From the NCBI GenBank assembly GCA_964247055.1, contig OZ176051.1, positions 4,216,001 to 4,280,000 on the forward strand: a stretch of DNA of 64,000 nucleotides. Direction: 5' to 3'. Below the pieces are notes generated by a model. It was given only the letters and a program-made list of their open reading frames with translations. It did no database searches and was not told the DNA's origin. Of this stretch, positions 1 through 12,800 are shown piece by piece. Both the position numbers and the translations under genes were made by a program. This DNA comes from Paragordius varius. Taxonomy: Eukaryota > Nematomorpha. How positions within the stretch are numbered: the stretch's first letter is position 1; each line of letters opens with the position of its first letter.

Positions 1-23
1 AATTATCATATTTTTAAAAAATT

Positions 24-210
24 TCGATCCTTGCTCGATAATTATTTAATATGTCAATTTTATATCTTATTATTTTTTCTAAATATACAGAGTCTGGTAG
101 AGTTGAAATTTCAAATAATTTCTACCCTTGCTCGATTTTTATTTAATATGTCAATATATATTATTATTTTTTTTCTAAATATACAGAGTCTGGTAAAGTT
201 GATACTAGAG
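24..210 (+). repeat. Two-copy tandem duplication spanning a 3' splice site
   Basis: A block of about 97 bp occurs twice, starting near 24 and 122. Both copies contain CCTTGCTCGAT, then TTATTTAATATGTCAAT, a T-run and TCTAAATATACAG followed by AGTCTGGTA. The duplicated segment holds the polypyrimidine tract, the AG acceptor and the first bases of the Pro-rich gene's exon. Only the second copy stays open into the exon body, so the first is a decoy acceptor. Confidence 0.75.
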
Positions 211-1524
211 CTAATCTCACTATGAATGCAGCTAATATAGGTGGTCTCCCTATCCCACCAAACCTACCATTTCTCCCTCCACCTCCTATGCCCCCACCCC
301 CAGACTTTTTTATGATGGGCGGTATAAATTAATTGATTTTGTTTTTGAATAGCAATGTTTTAAGAAATCTGGAAAATTATATTCTTTTATGTATATTTAA
401 ATAAATGATGTAAAGCATATTTTTTTGGTTTATAAATATTTGCTTGGTGATATAATGGAACTTTATTTTTAGTTTTTGAAATAATTTTATTGACAGTTAA
501 CTTTCTAAATATTTTATAATTTTATTTTGTATCTTTATTTTAATTTTATTTTTATGTTGATCTGAAGAAGTTAGAGGAATCCTACGAAAATTTATTAATA
601 AATTTATTATTAATTTTGCTGATATTACATCATAGCATTCTAAAACATACTGATTCAGCCTAATCCATAACTTTCATTAATTTCCAAGTTTCACACTTTT
701 TTTAACAGTTTTAATTTGATTTAAAACTGAACTATGGTTTAGGAAGCGCTAACAATGGAAACTCAATGGGGGAACTAAAATTTAATGGACCTCCCTTATT
801 ACCAATATCTTCAACGTTTCCACCCTCAATGATACCCGATAATACAAGTATATTTTTTTCTCAGAAAATGCGTAATAAAATATTTTATTTTTTAACAAAA
901 TTTATAGTTTTTATTTTACTTTGAAGCGTGATGGTATAGTAGGTAGGGCGCCGGACTCTTATACTAGGTTCCAGAGTTCGAATTCCGAAACTACGCAATT
1001 TTTCTATCATCACTGTCAGCCATGGTCAGGCGAGCGTTTAAGCCTTTACCGGATGCAATTTAAGTCCTTATTACCCTTTAATATAAAAAACAAAAAAAAG
1101 ACTCTAAACTTTCATATATTTTTATTTTGATTTATTCCCTAAAATCGATACATTAGAACAAGGGAAAAATGCTGTGAAAAAAGATAAAAACTCGACGATT
1201 GCTAAACATCAATCGGCATTTTCCTCAAGTACATCATCATTACAAAGTGGTCCTTTACCAATAACTCATCACATTTCTAATAATTCTAATGTTAATAATT
1301 CAACCATGAATCCTCCAAATGGATTTTTACCTTTTATGGGACCTGGTCCAGCTGGTTTTATGGGTATGCCAAATTTCCTACCACCACAACCTAATGCTGA
1401 AACAAATGAAAGTTGCTCTAAAACAAAGAAAAAAGCGAAAAAATCAAAAAAGGATTCAAATAAACTCCTTGATCCAATCATCTCGGCGGCGGTTGATAAT
1501 ATGCAAGGTGGTGGTACACATTAA
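187..1524 (+). CDS. C-terminal part of a Pro/Gly/Met-rich protein, 5' end outside window
   Basis: Three exons at 187-321, 743-847 and 1157-1524 join in frame: the phase-1 donors at 321 and 847 are each completed by two bases of the next exon. The product has a Pro-rich stretch (PPNLPFLPPPPMPPPP), a Gly/Met/Pro region (MGPGPAGFMGMPNFLPPQP), a Lys-rich basic cluster (KTKKKAKKSKK, possibly a nuclear signal) and the ending LLDPIISAAVDNMQGGGTH before a TAA at 1522-1524. There is no enzyme domain and I do not recognise the family; a nuclear or RNA-associated scaffold would fit the composition, but that is inference. Earlier exons lie left of the window. The second intron holds a tRNA-like insert. 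The next gene, Oatp, is convergent. Confidence 0.7.
924..1080 (+). mobile_element. tRNA-like sequence, probably a tRNA-derived SINE head
   Basis: Positions 926-996 have pol III promoter boxes: an A-box-like TGGTATAGTAGG and a B-box-like AGTTCGAATTCC. The ends GCGTGAT and ACTACGC pair as an acceptor stem with one mismatch and one G-T pair. A CTCTTAT loop would give a CUU (Lys) anticodon, but the anticodon and T stems pair poorly. The next 80 bp are unusually GC-rich for this window and end in an A-rich tail, as in tRNA-derived SINEs. It sits inside an intron of the Pro-rich gene. A degenerate tRNA gene is the alternative. Confidence 0.4.
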
Positions 1525-2731
1525 TTATATGTACTTTTTAAAACCGTTTTTATAGGGACATTTTTATGATAACAATCGGCATTGATATCTTATTTATTTT
1601 AGAATAGTCGATTATTTAACATTTTAAGCCTTTTTGACAATGTTAAAATGTTTAATTATATACCTTTTTGACATAAATAATTAGATAATGATCCACTTCA
1701 AAACAATATAGAATCTAATGGTATGGTCTAACAACACAAAATTACAAATGATGCCGCCATTAACAAAAATTCAAAACCAAAATTTATTTAAAAAATATCC
1801 AATTTTATATGTGTTACAAAAAAAACGATACAAACAAACAATCTTCCTTCCAATATCGATTCAAATCTAATTTTTTAAATATATTTTTCTAGGTTACCAT
1901 ATTTATTTAGTCATGAAACAAACAACACTTAATTATTTATTATAAGCATTTCTTATTATGATCAATCCATAACTATTTTTTTTATATATGAGTAGGCTTT
2001 TTGAAAAAAATTGCCGATTCAATTTAAAATATTGATATTTTATATACCACAATAATGATATGGGCGCTGGACGATGATATATATTAATAAATTGAAAATA
2101 TTTCATTCATTTATTATTGGATTAACTAACAAAAAAAATCACCAAAATAGAAGTTGTTTGTTTATCACATATTATATTGGAATAATTTGTTGGGTTTTTG
2201 TATAAATAGAGCGAGCCATATATAAAAATATTTTTTTGTACATTGTAATGTTTTTTTTGTGAATTATAATTATAAAATATATCGATTGTGAATAAGTTGA
2301 AAAGCATTTGTAAATTTGTGACGACAATATATACATTAATCACAGGATGATAAATTATATACAAAATTCACCGTTTTTCAAACATTTTGAAATATTTAAT
2401 TGGTGGTATAATTGTGTAAAAATTTAATAAAAATATATTGGAAGTATATGCCAATTAATAGAAAATATGCTTTATATTTAATTAAATTTACTATTTACAT
2501 TTATTTTATGGTTAAAAGTTAATTCTTGTAAAGAATATATATAAAAACTTAAATAAAATTTTCAAATATTACCATTTAATAAAATTTTTATAATGTGGTA
2601 CCTGAGGAAGTATTTTAACAATTTTTTTCAATATGCTGAAAATAAGGAAGGATAGATTGTCATAAAATATAATTTGCTGGATAAACAAAAAACTTCTACA
2701 CCACCGTTTTTAAAATAATTTTTTAAATTTT

Positions 2732-2768
<37 letters not shown>

Positions 2769-2812
2769 TATAAACTGATTAACAATTATATATATTGAAG
2801 GCTTTTATTTAG
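1525..2812. other. Convergent intergenic spacer, no gene seen
   Basis: This holds the 3' sides of the Pro-rich gene (+) and Oatp (-). It is extremely AT-rich, with a (TA)n microsatellite around 2741-2774. Short open frames here are low-complexity, with no acceptors, conserved motifs or exon-like composition. An AATAAA on the minus strand directly after the Oatp stop, within about 10 nt, may be its polyadenylation signal. Confidence 0.6.
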
Positions 2813-5800
2813 TTAGTTAATAGGAGTTGGAATGTTTGGTTTTGTTTTAATTGTTGATGACAATGATAATGTTGATATTTCTAAATGATTCTTATACTTT
2901 GCGTATGAATAATAAGCCAACCCATAAAATAATTGAGCAATTAATTTGGTTAAAATACCAACGATGAGTAAATCAAAAGCCATTTTGCGATTATTATAGA
3001 TATTACAGGCACCGTGATTAACGTTAGGAAAGGCGGCGGAATCATTAGGAAAATCATTGTAAGATTTAATATCCCAAAGCAAACAACTTTTATCCATAAT
3101 AAAACCAAATATAATTGGGCCTGGGATGGTACCTTAATTATAATAACACAATGATGTTAATAATGATGAGAGTTTAAAAATATTTGAAATTAGGGGTAAA
3201 AAAATTATTTTTTAGTTATTATACTTTTTCATGCCATCAAAAATGATGTTGTAAAATTTTAAAGAATAATTTTTAAAGGAAAATAAATTTCACTTTTATT
3301 TGGGTTTTTACTTTAAAAAATGTATAAAATATTAAAAATGTATAAAATATTAAAATTAATGAAATGCATATAATATACCATTTACAGTTCAAATTTACCC
3401 TTTTCAAATTCACACAAAAACAAATTATGTGTTTTTTAAGACTAAAAATTACCTTTATTTAAAATATTTTCAAATCATGAAATTTCGTTTAAAATTAATC
3501 TAATACTGAAAAAATGATAAATTATGCCATAAGTATATATTTTTTATTAATGATCAGTTATATTAGCCCGAAAACACATAATTTATTTTTAGGGTGAATT
3601 TGATTTGTTCAAGGGGGAATTTGACTTTAAATGGTATAGCAAAAATGGATAGATTTTTATACCAAGTAAGCGGACCAAAACCCATTGAATACCCATTGCA
3701 AAAGATGTTTCATTACTTTCAACACATCTAAATAGACAAATAAATATTTATAACATCCACAATAAAATGGTTGTAATAAAAATACTCTAATTTTTATTTT
3801 TATATAACCCTAAAAAAACTAAAAATATTTAAAAATTAAAATAAGGATAATATGTGTGTTTTTTAATTTAGTATGCATTTTAATGGTTGCTTATTTCACA
3901 CTTTAGTTGGTCAATTTGCAACACATTAGTGTATGGAAAAAACAACAAAATATTGAATTAAATAAAGTAATTTAAGGATGGAAAAAATTGTTTATTTAAC
4001 ATTTTGTTGTTTTTTCCATACACTACTGTGTTGCGAATTGACCAACTATAGTGTGAAATAAGCAACTATTAATATGCATACAGAAACGTTATCATAAAAT
4101 TCACCATATTTAACATTCCTTATCTCATATAAAAGCTCAAAAAAATGTTTACTTTATTTAAATGAACACATATTTAATCAAGTCGAATCATTCAACAAGA
4201 TGAGACTTTTCTTTTTCTAAATTTTAACCCTTTATATTTTCATTTTTACAGTTTCATCCATTTAATATAAATTTACTTTAATGTAGCATTAACACTAATA
4301 ACAGCAACCATTAGTAGGGCAAAAAGAGCCAAAAACATGGCAAACATAAATATTATCATTAGATGAGTAATGTTTAATGTTCCAAGAGAACAGCGAGGAC
4401 CACATTTCCCAAATACTATCCGTGGATTAACATTATTTTTGTCATCAATTAAATTTGTAATGTCGGTAAAATTTTGGTTATTTGAATAATTGGAAACACA
4501 TCCACAATCATATAACTAAAGAAAATGCGTTTGAAAAAGTAAAAACTGATATGATAATGTGATTAAGCTACTTTTCGCCTTTAGAAAAAATGAAAAGAAA
4601 TGCTAATAGATTATAAACAAATTGATTATTTCTTTATATTTCAATTTTAACATATCCAAGGTTCGATAGATAAGATTAGTTGTAATTATAAATTATGGAT
4701 GGAGAGTTATATCATTAATTTTAATTTTATTTTATTTTTATTCATAAATATAAATTTATTAAATATAAAAAATACTTGAATATTTTTGGTTAAATTACTA
4801 TTATTGTCTTGAGATGTACAACCGGCAAAACATTTTGAAAAAAATGTTAGTCCTTTTGATTCCCAACATACTGGTTCATATTTATAATCACATTGGCATT
4901 TGGCATTACATGTATTAATAATTGCACTCGGTTTAAGAATACTAAAAAAATTTATGTAATAATTTAATTTATAAAAAATAAAATTTTTTTTTCCTTTAAA
5001 AAAATAACTTTTTTATAAGAATAATGAATTTAATATAATAGACAATAGTCGTATACATACTTTGCAAGTTGGTGTGAGTTTACGAATGATTCATCATTCA
5101 AAGAATTTCGTCCTTTAAAAAATAAAAGAACATTAATAATTAAATATAAAGGCAAACATTATCAAACAAAAAATAATATTTTACCTGGTATATTAGGGTA
5201 GGGTGAATTTACTCCAGCAAAATTTGTTTCAGGACAATATAAAAGTAGGATGAAAAAGGCACAAAAATTTATGAGCGATATGAAGAAAACCATTTTTAGC
5301 ATACCCAACACAGAAACGTTATTACGCTTTATAAGGTACCTAATGTGTGTTTAAAAAAGTAAAAATACTGAGAACGATAAAAATTACTCAAAAAATCCTA
5401 AACGAGTATGTTTAAAATTATATATATATATATATATAATATATAAAATGTATAGAAAGAAATTAAACAACTTAATTATATCTTTACAAAAACACTTAAA
5501 ATCAAATATAACTCATAAATATCTAAAATCAGTTATATATGTTTCAAAATATATGCTACACTGAAAATAATTTTCAGTTTTATTTTCAAAATTACTTAAA
5601 ATATAAAAATAAACAAATGTGATATTCTGCCATATTCAAAATTTTTCGTTCAGATGTGATTATCAGGGTTAGGCAAAAAAGATAAAAACAAAATTATTCC
5701 AGCATTGTATACAAAAAATATTAAAAATACCAAAAATCTTTTTTAAACCAATCAAAAGTTAAACAAAATTTTTCAAAAAAATTAAAAAAACGAAATATTA

Positions 5801-8800
5801 TATACCCGCCTAAAAGCATGCCAAGCATACCAGCAGGCACAACTATGATTCCAACATACATTGAAGCATTTTTAGCTGCAACATCAAACTGTAACTCCAA
5901 ATATTTGGGCAGAAAAGCGGCAAATCCATTGAGGACTAAACCATCAAAAGCTCCACCCAACGTTATAAACATGAATACGGGATTAGTTAACAACGATTTT
6001 AATCCTACATAAAAATAATGTTGTGATTCAGTTAATTTATTAGGATATGCTTGGTAATTAAAAGCAAACTATTAAAATTTGAAATTTTTTAAGGTATATT
6101 CTCATTTATTTAGAATATTCAATTTAAGAATTTGTTTTGCCAATCGAGAGGAACTATTAATATTTGTAACATTTTTTATAATATTTTTTTTCGTATATTT
6201 TGAATGTTCTAAAGATTTTTTGCCAATTTGAAAGGATATTAAAATTTGTTTTAGACATAGTCCCCGTTGTAAATAAACATTTGGAGATGATAAAAATGTG
6301 TTAAATTGAAAAAATGAAATAGTTGTGTTGAGCAAATTTTTATGTTATATGGTTGAGTTTATTAAAATTTATATAAAAAAGGAAATAACTCGGACTGGAT
6401 AAAACATGATGATGGCTTAAGAATTATTTTTTTATTTATAGCAAAATAATTCGAAATTTACTCTTGATAAGAGCTATTAGGGTAAATTAACACTCACCTT
6501 CCCTAAAATGTAAATGTTTTTTGTTAGGTGTCAATTGTGCCATTTCCCTGAGTTTATCATTTTTTTCATCCAATTTTGTGAATGCTACGAAGTTAGAAAC
6601 TTTTTCTCGATTCGTATTTTGCATCCTTTTATCACCATTATTTTCATTGCCCGTGTAGGAACGACGTGAAAAACTAAATCTATGTCCTATATCGAGTGAT
6701 GGTACGTAATTTAGGTTATTTTTCGGTTGAGTTGTACCATTTAAAACAAGCTTTCTTTCTGTAGTGGGCTCAAATATTGATTTAAACCGATGTTGAATAC
6801 GTGTAAATATTGGAGTGTTTAGATTAGGGGTTGACCCTTTGATATTGGGTAAATTTTCGTTTGGCCCTAAATTTAAGGGTTGCACCTGTTCAGATGTTAG
6901 GCAATATTCATTTTTGCCACCATTATTAGCCAAAGATGGTTTATGTGATTTTTGTGAAGTGGTTGGATTATTAAGGTTTAAGCAACTAAAATCATCGGCT
7001 GTAATCGGTATTTGATGTGTAAGAGATGTTTGCCATTCATCCATGGCATTATCTTTTTTATCAATCTACAAAGGGAAAAAACATAAACCAACCAAATATA
7101 TTAACAAAAATAATGAAAAATTTGGTATAATTAAAAGAACCGCGCAAAAAAATATGCACAAAAATGCATTTGCAATTAAAAGTAACGGTTTAAGTTATTA
7201 AAAATTCTTTTTTTTTCATATATAATGCTAACAATATCTGTTCTATGCTAAATTATTCGCACAATTGGAGTAACACATACAAAAAAGATCAAAAAGTTTC
7301 ATTTATATAATACAACTGAGTCATCTTACAAAAAAATTCGCATAAGAATTTATAATATACCATTTACAGTTCAAATTCACCCTTAAACAATTCAAATTCA
7401 CCCTTAAACAATTCAAATTCACCCTTAAACAATTCGAATTCACCCTTGAACAATTCAAATTCACCCTCAAATAAATAACATGTTTTTTAAGATTAAAAAT
7501 TACCTGTATTATAATATATTTTTAAAAAATAAAATTTTGTTTTAAATTAAAATAATACTGAAAAAAATAATAAGCTATACCATAAACATATATTTCATAT
7601 TAATAATGTATATTAGTTCGAAAACACATAATTTATTTTTAGGGTGAATTTGAATTGTTGGTGAATTTGAATTGTTCAAGGGTGAATTTGAATTGTTCGA
7701 GGGTGAATTTGAATTGTTCATGGGTGAATTTGAATTGTTCGAGGGTGAATTTGAATTGTTCAAGGGTGAATTTGAACTGTAAATGATATATAATATAGAA
7801 TATACTGGATGTATTGTTTCATCTGGAGAAAATATAGATGTTTCATTCTTATTGCTATTGTATTCTGGCCCATTTTTGTTCCGTGATTTAGATTTTAGGC
7901 CTTGGAAGCCCTGTTTAAGTCTTGATTCATACAAACTTTTCATCCCGGGATACGTTGAGGGGAAACCCGATATGGGTATGCAAATGAGCCAAGCAGCAAA
8001 ACAACTAACCACAAAACCTAACCACCATGCACCGACCCATCTATCATCAGACGAATCTGAAAATTATATAAAGAAGCATATGCTTAAAATTTTAAATTTT
8101 AACATAAAATTAATTATAAGTTAAATAGTTGATATATATATATATATATACATAATATATTTTTCAAAACATTTTTGAAAACAATGAGTTTAATAGGCCA
8201 AAGAGTGCATATTTCTATATATGACCCAATATCATAAATATTTTTTTGAATATTTAAATATCACGATGAGACAAAAAAAATACCCAAAATGAGTTTAACA
8301 TGAAATTAGTTATTTTTTTCCAAATAATTAACCCAAAATGTTTGTTTTTGTGCTACGTAAGTCTATATTTATTTAAAATTACCTAAATAATTGTTATTGT
8401 CTTTTAAAAATAATATTTTACTTAATTTACAATAATAATTACTTGTTAGCTAATTTCACATATTTATTTATTGTACTAATACAAAAAAAAGAAATTATTT
8501 TGATGGTAAATAAAACAGGATATACAAATATTATATTTTATAATCATCATTTATACTGGCATGACAAGAATGCCAAATATGCTTTTAATAATTTTTATTG
8601 TTCAGAGAACAAATGATATTACCAGTATATGATTTTTTGATTTTGGCATACGATAGCGAAAAAATAAATGTATACAAAAAACTATTATGCAAAGTTTTTA
8701 ATTACCCCAGGTAAAAACATTAAAAATAAAAAATTTCTATTGCTTAATAAAAGAAAAATTAACCTTTAGGTCCAAAATATTTTGGAGTCTCATACAAAGT

Positions 8801-9712
8801 TGTTTTATTGATAAAGTTTGGTGAGGAAAGTAGGTTGTTAAAAATATCGACATTTATATTGAGTATTAGGGCACCACTCAAAAACCCGACAGCAGGACCC
8901 AAAATAGACATGGCATAATAAACGCCAAGGTACAAGGCTACCTTTTCCACATGAGCATTTTCATCAATGTAAGTTATACCCAGAGTAAAAAGAGGACAAG
9001 AACCGACACCATGCAAAAAATTGCCTAGGAAAAATAGAAAAAATATAAGAATCGTTGAGGTTTGATCGTCGCTTGGTGAAATGACTGATTCTGAATCAGA
9101 TAAATAGTTAGAAAGGGTGTAATTGTATGCTGCGGTGTTGTTATATAAAACGGGTTTTCGACAAAAAGAATTTGAGACCAAATTTTTTGAGGTGACATTT
9201 GAATCAAATGACAAAAGTGTTTGTGTTGTTAAAAAACGTTGATAGTAAGGGGATGTAATAAATTTGGGTACACAAAAAAGAAGTGATCCTAGTCCCATGA
9301 CCATCATTCCGAATGAAAGAAAACGTATTTTGTTTCCAATAAAAACATATCTTACGATGCATAAAAACTTTTGGAAACAATTTAATCCTTGATATTTGAG
9401 AGAATTCCACATTTTTTGATTTTGGCCACCCCAAAAAGAAACAGGAGTAGCAAGCAAAAGGAATGCAATATCATATGCACTAACAACTGCTCCGCTTAAA
9501 CTGCTACTAAGTCGAAATTGTTTTTCAATGCTACTGACCACAACATTAACAAGTCCATTTACGGCAAATCCTTCAATAAATGCGGCCACGCACAAAACTA
9601 TTATGAAAGGCCATAATCCATATCGTTTGAGAAGTAAGTTTTGAATAGAATAGGGTCTCCAATTAAACCAGCCAAATGATGTGTTCTCATATATATCAGG
9701 AATCGAATTCAT
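2813..9712 (-). CDS. Oatp: Organic anion transporting polypeptide (Oatp/SLCO), 10 exons
   Basis: Exons 9712-8764, 8056-7806, 7065-6498, 6004-5806, 5339-5185, 5112-5061, 4941-4776, 4515-4277, 3727-3663 and 3132-2813 join in phase to 987 aa. Family marks: N-terminal membrane segments; the WVGAWWLGFV...IPISGFP region of TM5-6; the large extracellular Kazal-like Cys domain in exon 7 (CNAKCQCDYKYEPVCW...FAGC); and the FAMGIQWVLVRLLGTIPGPI then FGFIMDKSCLLWD signature near the last helices. Oatps are 12-helix plasma-membrane uptake carriers for amphipathic organic anions. Exon 3 encodes an unusual polar insertion of about 190 residues, rich in Asn, Lys and Pro, at the cytoplasmic loop between helices 6 and 7; this explains a length above the usual 650-750 aa. 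The start has no upstream in-frame alternative. PLD starts 102 bp away on the other strand. All introns are at least 72 nt. Confidence 0.95.
3374..3638. mobile_element. MITE family A, copy 1 (short form)
   Basis: A 265-bp element with terminal inverted repeats: left TATACCATTTACAGTTCAAA, right end its degenerate reverse complement finishing AAATGGTATA. It shares its interior (ATGTGTTTTTTAAGACTAAAA, ACACATAATTTATTTTTAGG) with the copy at 7.4-7.8 kb. It lies in the last Oatp intron, about 24 bp beyond the exon-9 donor. It has no coding capacity. A TA target site would fit a Tc1/mariner-type non-autonomous element. Confidence 0.8.
3872..4080. mobile_element. Near-palindromic MITE
   Basis: Two arms of about 75 bp in inverted orientation flank a spacer of about 45 bp. 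The left arm contains GGTTGCTTATTTCACACT and TTGGTCAATTTGCAACACA; the right arm contains TGTGTTGCGAATTGACCAA and AGTGTGAAATAAGCAAC. The outer ends read TATGCAT...ATGCATA. It lies in the Oatp intron between exons 8 and 9 and has no open frame. A transcript of it would fold into a long hairpin. Confidence 0.85.
7356..7790. mobile_element. MITE family A, copy 2 (expanded form)
   Basis: Same terminal repeats and interior as the 3.4-3.6 kb copy, but about 435 bp long. The subterminal 21-bp motif (CAATTCAAATTCACCCTTAAA) is repeated about five times on the left, and its reverse complement about seven times on the right. It lies in Oatp intron 2 and ends about 15 bp from the exon-2 donor. It shows how subterminal repeats expand within one family. 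Confidence 0.85.
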
Positions 9713-9814
9713 ACTTCTTTAATCAAAATAAACTACTTTTCAAATCAAAAAATTACAGCATGATACGTGAATGTGAGCTATTCCATGCGATAATAAATTT
9801 TAAATTTGGATGGG
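9713..9814. promoter_or_regulatory. Shared divergent 5' region of Oatp and PLD
   Basis: Only 102 bp separate the two start codons, so both promoters and both 5' UTRs, unless extended by upstream exons, must fit here. No clear TATA box or initiator stands out from the general AT-richness. A bidirectional promoter is inferred from geometry alone. Confidence 0.45.
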
Positions 9815-12800
9815 ATGGATAGTACCGTTGCTTTTAGGGACGATATAAAAAGAGATAACGATAAAATAAAATCATCTCTTTCATGCTTTTGCTTATTCAT
9901 TTGTCTTTTGGCATTTTTAATTTTATTTCCTTACTTCCAAAGACCAGTTAATCAATACAAATGTTCGGATAGTTGCAGGTAAATAGTTGTTATTAATGAA
10001 GATTAAATATCGTTGAAAGTATTCCTGATGGTGTTCAATTTAATGACACTCTATTTACTTCTGTATTTGACGGTTGGAATCGACTTTTGTCTTTAGCCAA
10101 ATTTAACATATCTATTGCATCTTCATACTGGACTTTAAGGGACAACGATGTTATAAAAGACAATTCTAGTTGGAAGGTTACTCTTAAAAATTTATTTACT
10201 AGGGTCAAAAGATATATAATCAATTGCTTGATAAAACGCGTGATAAAAATTTTAAACTACGCATTGTACAAAATTTTGAAAAATATACACCTGATACAGA
10301 ATTATTGGCTAAAAGTAGTGTTGTTTCATTAACCATGTAGAGGGTGCTTTAGTTAAAAAATTAAATTTCCGCAAGTTTTCCAAGAATGGCATATTGCACA
10401 CCAAAATGTGGTTAGTTGACAATTCACATTTTTATGTTGGTAGCGCAAATTTGGATTGGAGATCATTAACACAAGTTTATTATGCAATAAATATTGAATA
10501 TATTTTTTGGTTAGACAACCATTTTTGTCATTTTAAATTTATCATTTTAGGCTATTTTATTTGGTACAAACATAAGTTGGAGATTAATTTTGATTAATCC
10601 TATCATTGCAATTATGAGTTATAATACTTCCAATTAAGCATTAGGTAACTATGTACCCAATTTTTCCGACATGTCTATCCCGTTTCATAGTGTGAAACGC
10701 GTGTTGTCCTTGTTGCGGACTCATCAGTCACACATACTTGGTAAACACTGTCAGTTAAAGATGGGAGTGTATACATTAAAAATTTTGATTTTTAAGACCA
10801 GAAAGAGAAAACTTAAGATTCAGACAGGGCAGACGACAGTATTAAGATCAAGTCTGATGTCATATTTTGGGCCATATTAAGTATGGGGTGTATTATACAA
10901 ACAATCTTTTACAACCCCTTTTTAACGACTCTAATCGTATAAATGGATTATGCAAAAAAATAAGGTTCTGCAAATACGGTTGACTTTTAAATGAATGATA
11001 ATTTTTACTTTTAATTGACGATTCTCATAAAAACTGGACTTTTATTTTAGCTAAATAAGGCATATCATTTTAAATTTTACTCTAATTATGGTTGAAAACA
11101 TTTTTTACATTTTATTTAAAGGTAAAAGAATTGGGAATAATTGGAACTGACTGCAATTGTTTAACCAATGATTTAGCTAAAATTTTTGAAGCTTATTGGT
11201 ATGTAGCCGATGCGAATCAAAGTATACTTTTTAAAACTATTTTTCATGTTAACATGTTTAGTTAAACATTTTTTTTTATAAATGTTTGTTAATTTTATTT
11301 CCAGCACATTTCATTGCGAATCCCAATATATGTTGAAATTAATCACATGAATAAGTTTAAAGGGCAAATGTCTTTTTTAACCAAAAACCGTCATGTCATT
11401 CGTTTATATTTATAATGTTATCATTATTCCTATTATCTTAGAAAATTATATTTGGCAGCTAAACAGCTGTGGAGATTTTTATTAATTTGTTTTTTCCTGA
11501 TTATTTGCAATAATTAATCTAAAATCACCCTTAAACACTTTTAATTTATTCATCTAAAATTTACTCTCAAACCCATTAACTCTTAAGGACTTTAATTTTT
11601 TGAATTTAAATCAGGAATTTATGTGTCAAATACAGTCATAATTAAGACAAATTATTGGTATAAATCACTATATGCAAAAATTTAAAATCGAAATTTATTT
11701 TTTGGACGAATTTTAACTCTACATATTAACTATAATATGAGTATTATATACATTACAATTCATAAATCGATTTCATAAATTTCAGGTTTATTTTAATTAT
11801 TTTTCGGTATAAAAATATTTATTTTAGCTAACTATAAATGGTTACCACGTAATTTGCCCCCTGATGTTTGGCCCGATAGCTATAATGCTTTGTATAATGA
11901 AAGCAATCCCAGAATATTTAATGATACTCAAAGCTTGAATACGTATCAAGTGTTTGCTTCGGTAATTTTTACCTCAAGATCAGAAAATTAAATATTTTGT
12001 AAGGCAATAATTAATTGGCTTTAGTATAGTTTAATTCTACCCGTTTCTTTATAAAAATATATAATATCAAGGTGTTTTTATACCGAAATTTATGTATATA
12101 CGCTTCTTTTGTTAGTTATGTTATTTCGTATTATTAAAATTTCAAATCATTTCGAAAATACAGCATTGGTAAATTAATCACCATAGTTTAAATCCGATTT
12201 TTTTTATATAATTAATAATTTTGAAATTTCTTTTTTAATTTTGTTTTAAACAAAAATCTGCGATGATAATATAATATATGATAGAGCTCACCACCAATCT
12301 TAAATGGGCCATTGCGAACTAATGATGTTGACGCTATTTTACATGTAATTGCAAATGCTAAAAAATTTGTGCACATATCTGTTATGGAATATATACCTGG
12401 AACTTTATACACCCCTCGATTTACGTATTACAATAAATTTTTATTTTTTATAGATTTTTTTAGTACAATATAGGCATAAAAGTAATTTTTACTTGATACC
12501 GCCTGTAGTATATAATAAAACCTTTTTTAAATATATATAAGCATTATTATATATACTTTTATCGCGAATAACTTTTTTTCCTATTTTTTTAGCCCAAAAA
12601 TGGATTTTAAATTATTATTCCGCTTTTAGTGTTGTATTGTATATTATTTACAAATATTTATATTATGTGTAGTTTCCGAATTTAATATAATTTTTTTAAC
12701 CGTTTTTTGAAATATTAAATAGGGTTTGATATACTAAAAATATAAAAATTTATTAAAAAACAAAATTTATTTAATTTACAAAATTTTTATATTTTGTTTG

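Noticed and set aside
7783-8124. Plus-strand frame of 113 codons at 7783-8124
   Set aside because: It is the antisense of Oatp exon 2 and the adjoining MITE.
10177-10340. Two apparent single-base frameshifts in PLD, first read as pseudogene damage or homopolymer sequencing errors
   Set aside because: Both vanish when 26-nt GT-AG introns are removed, and the resulting protein spacing matches PLD3 better than any indel repair.
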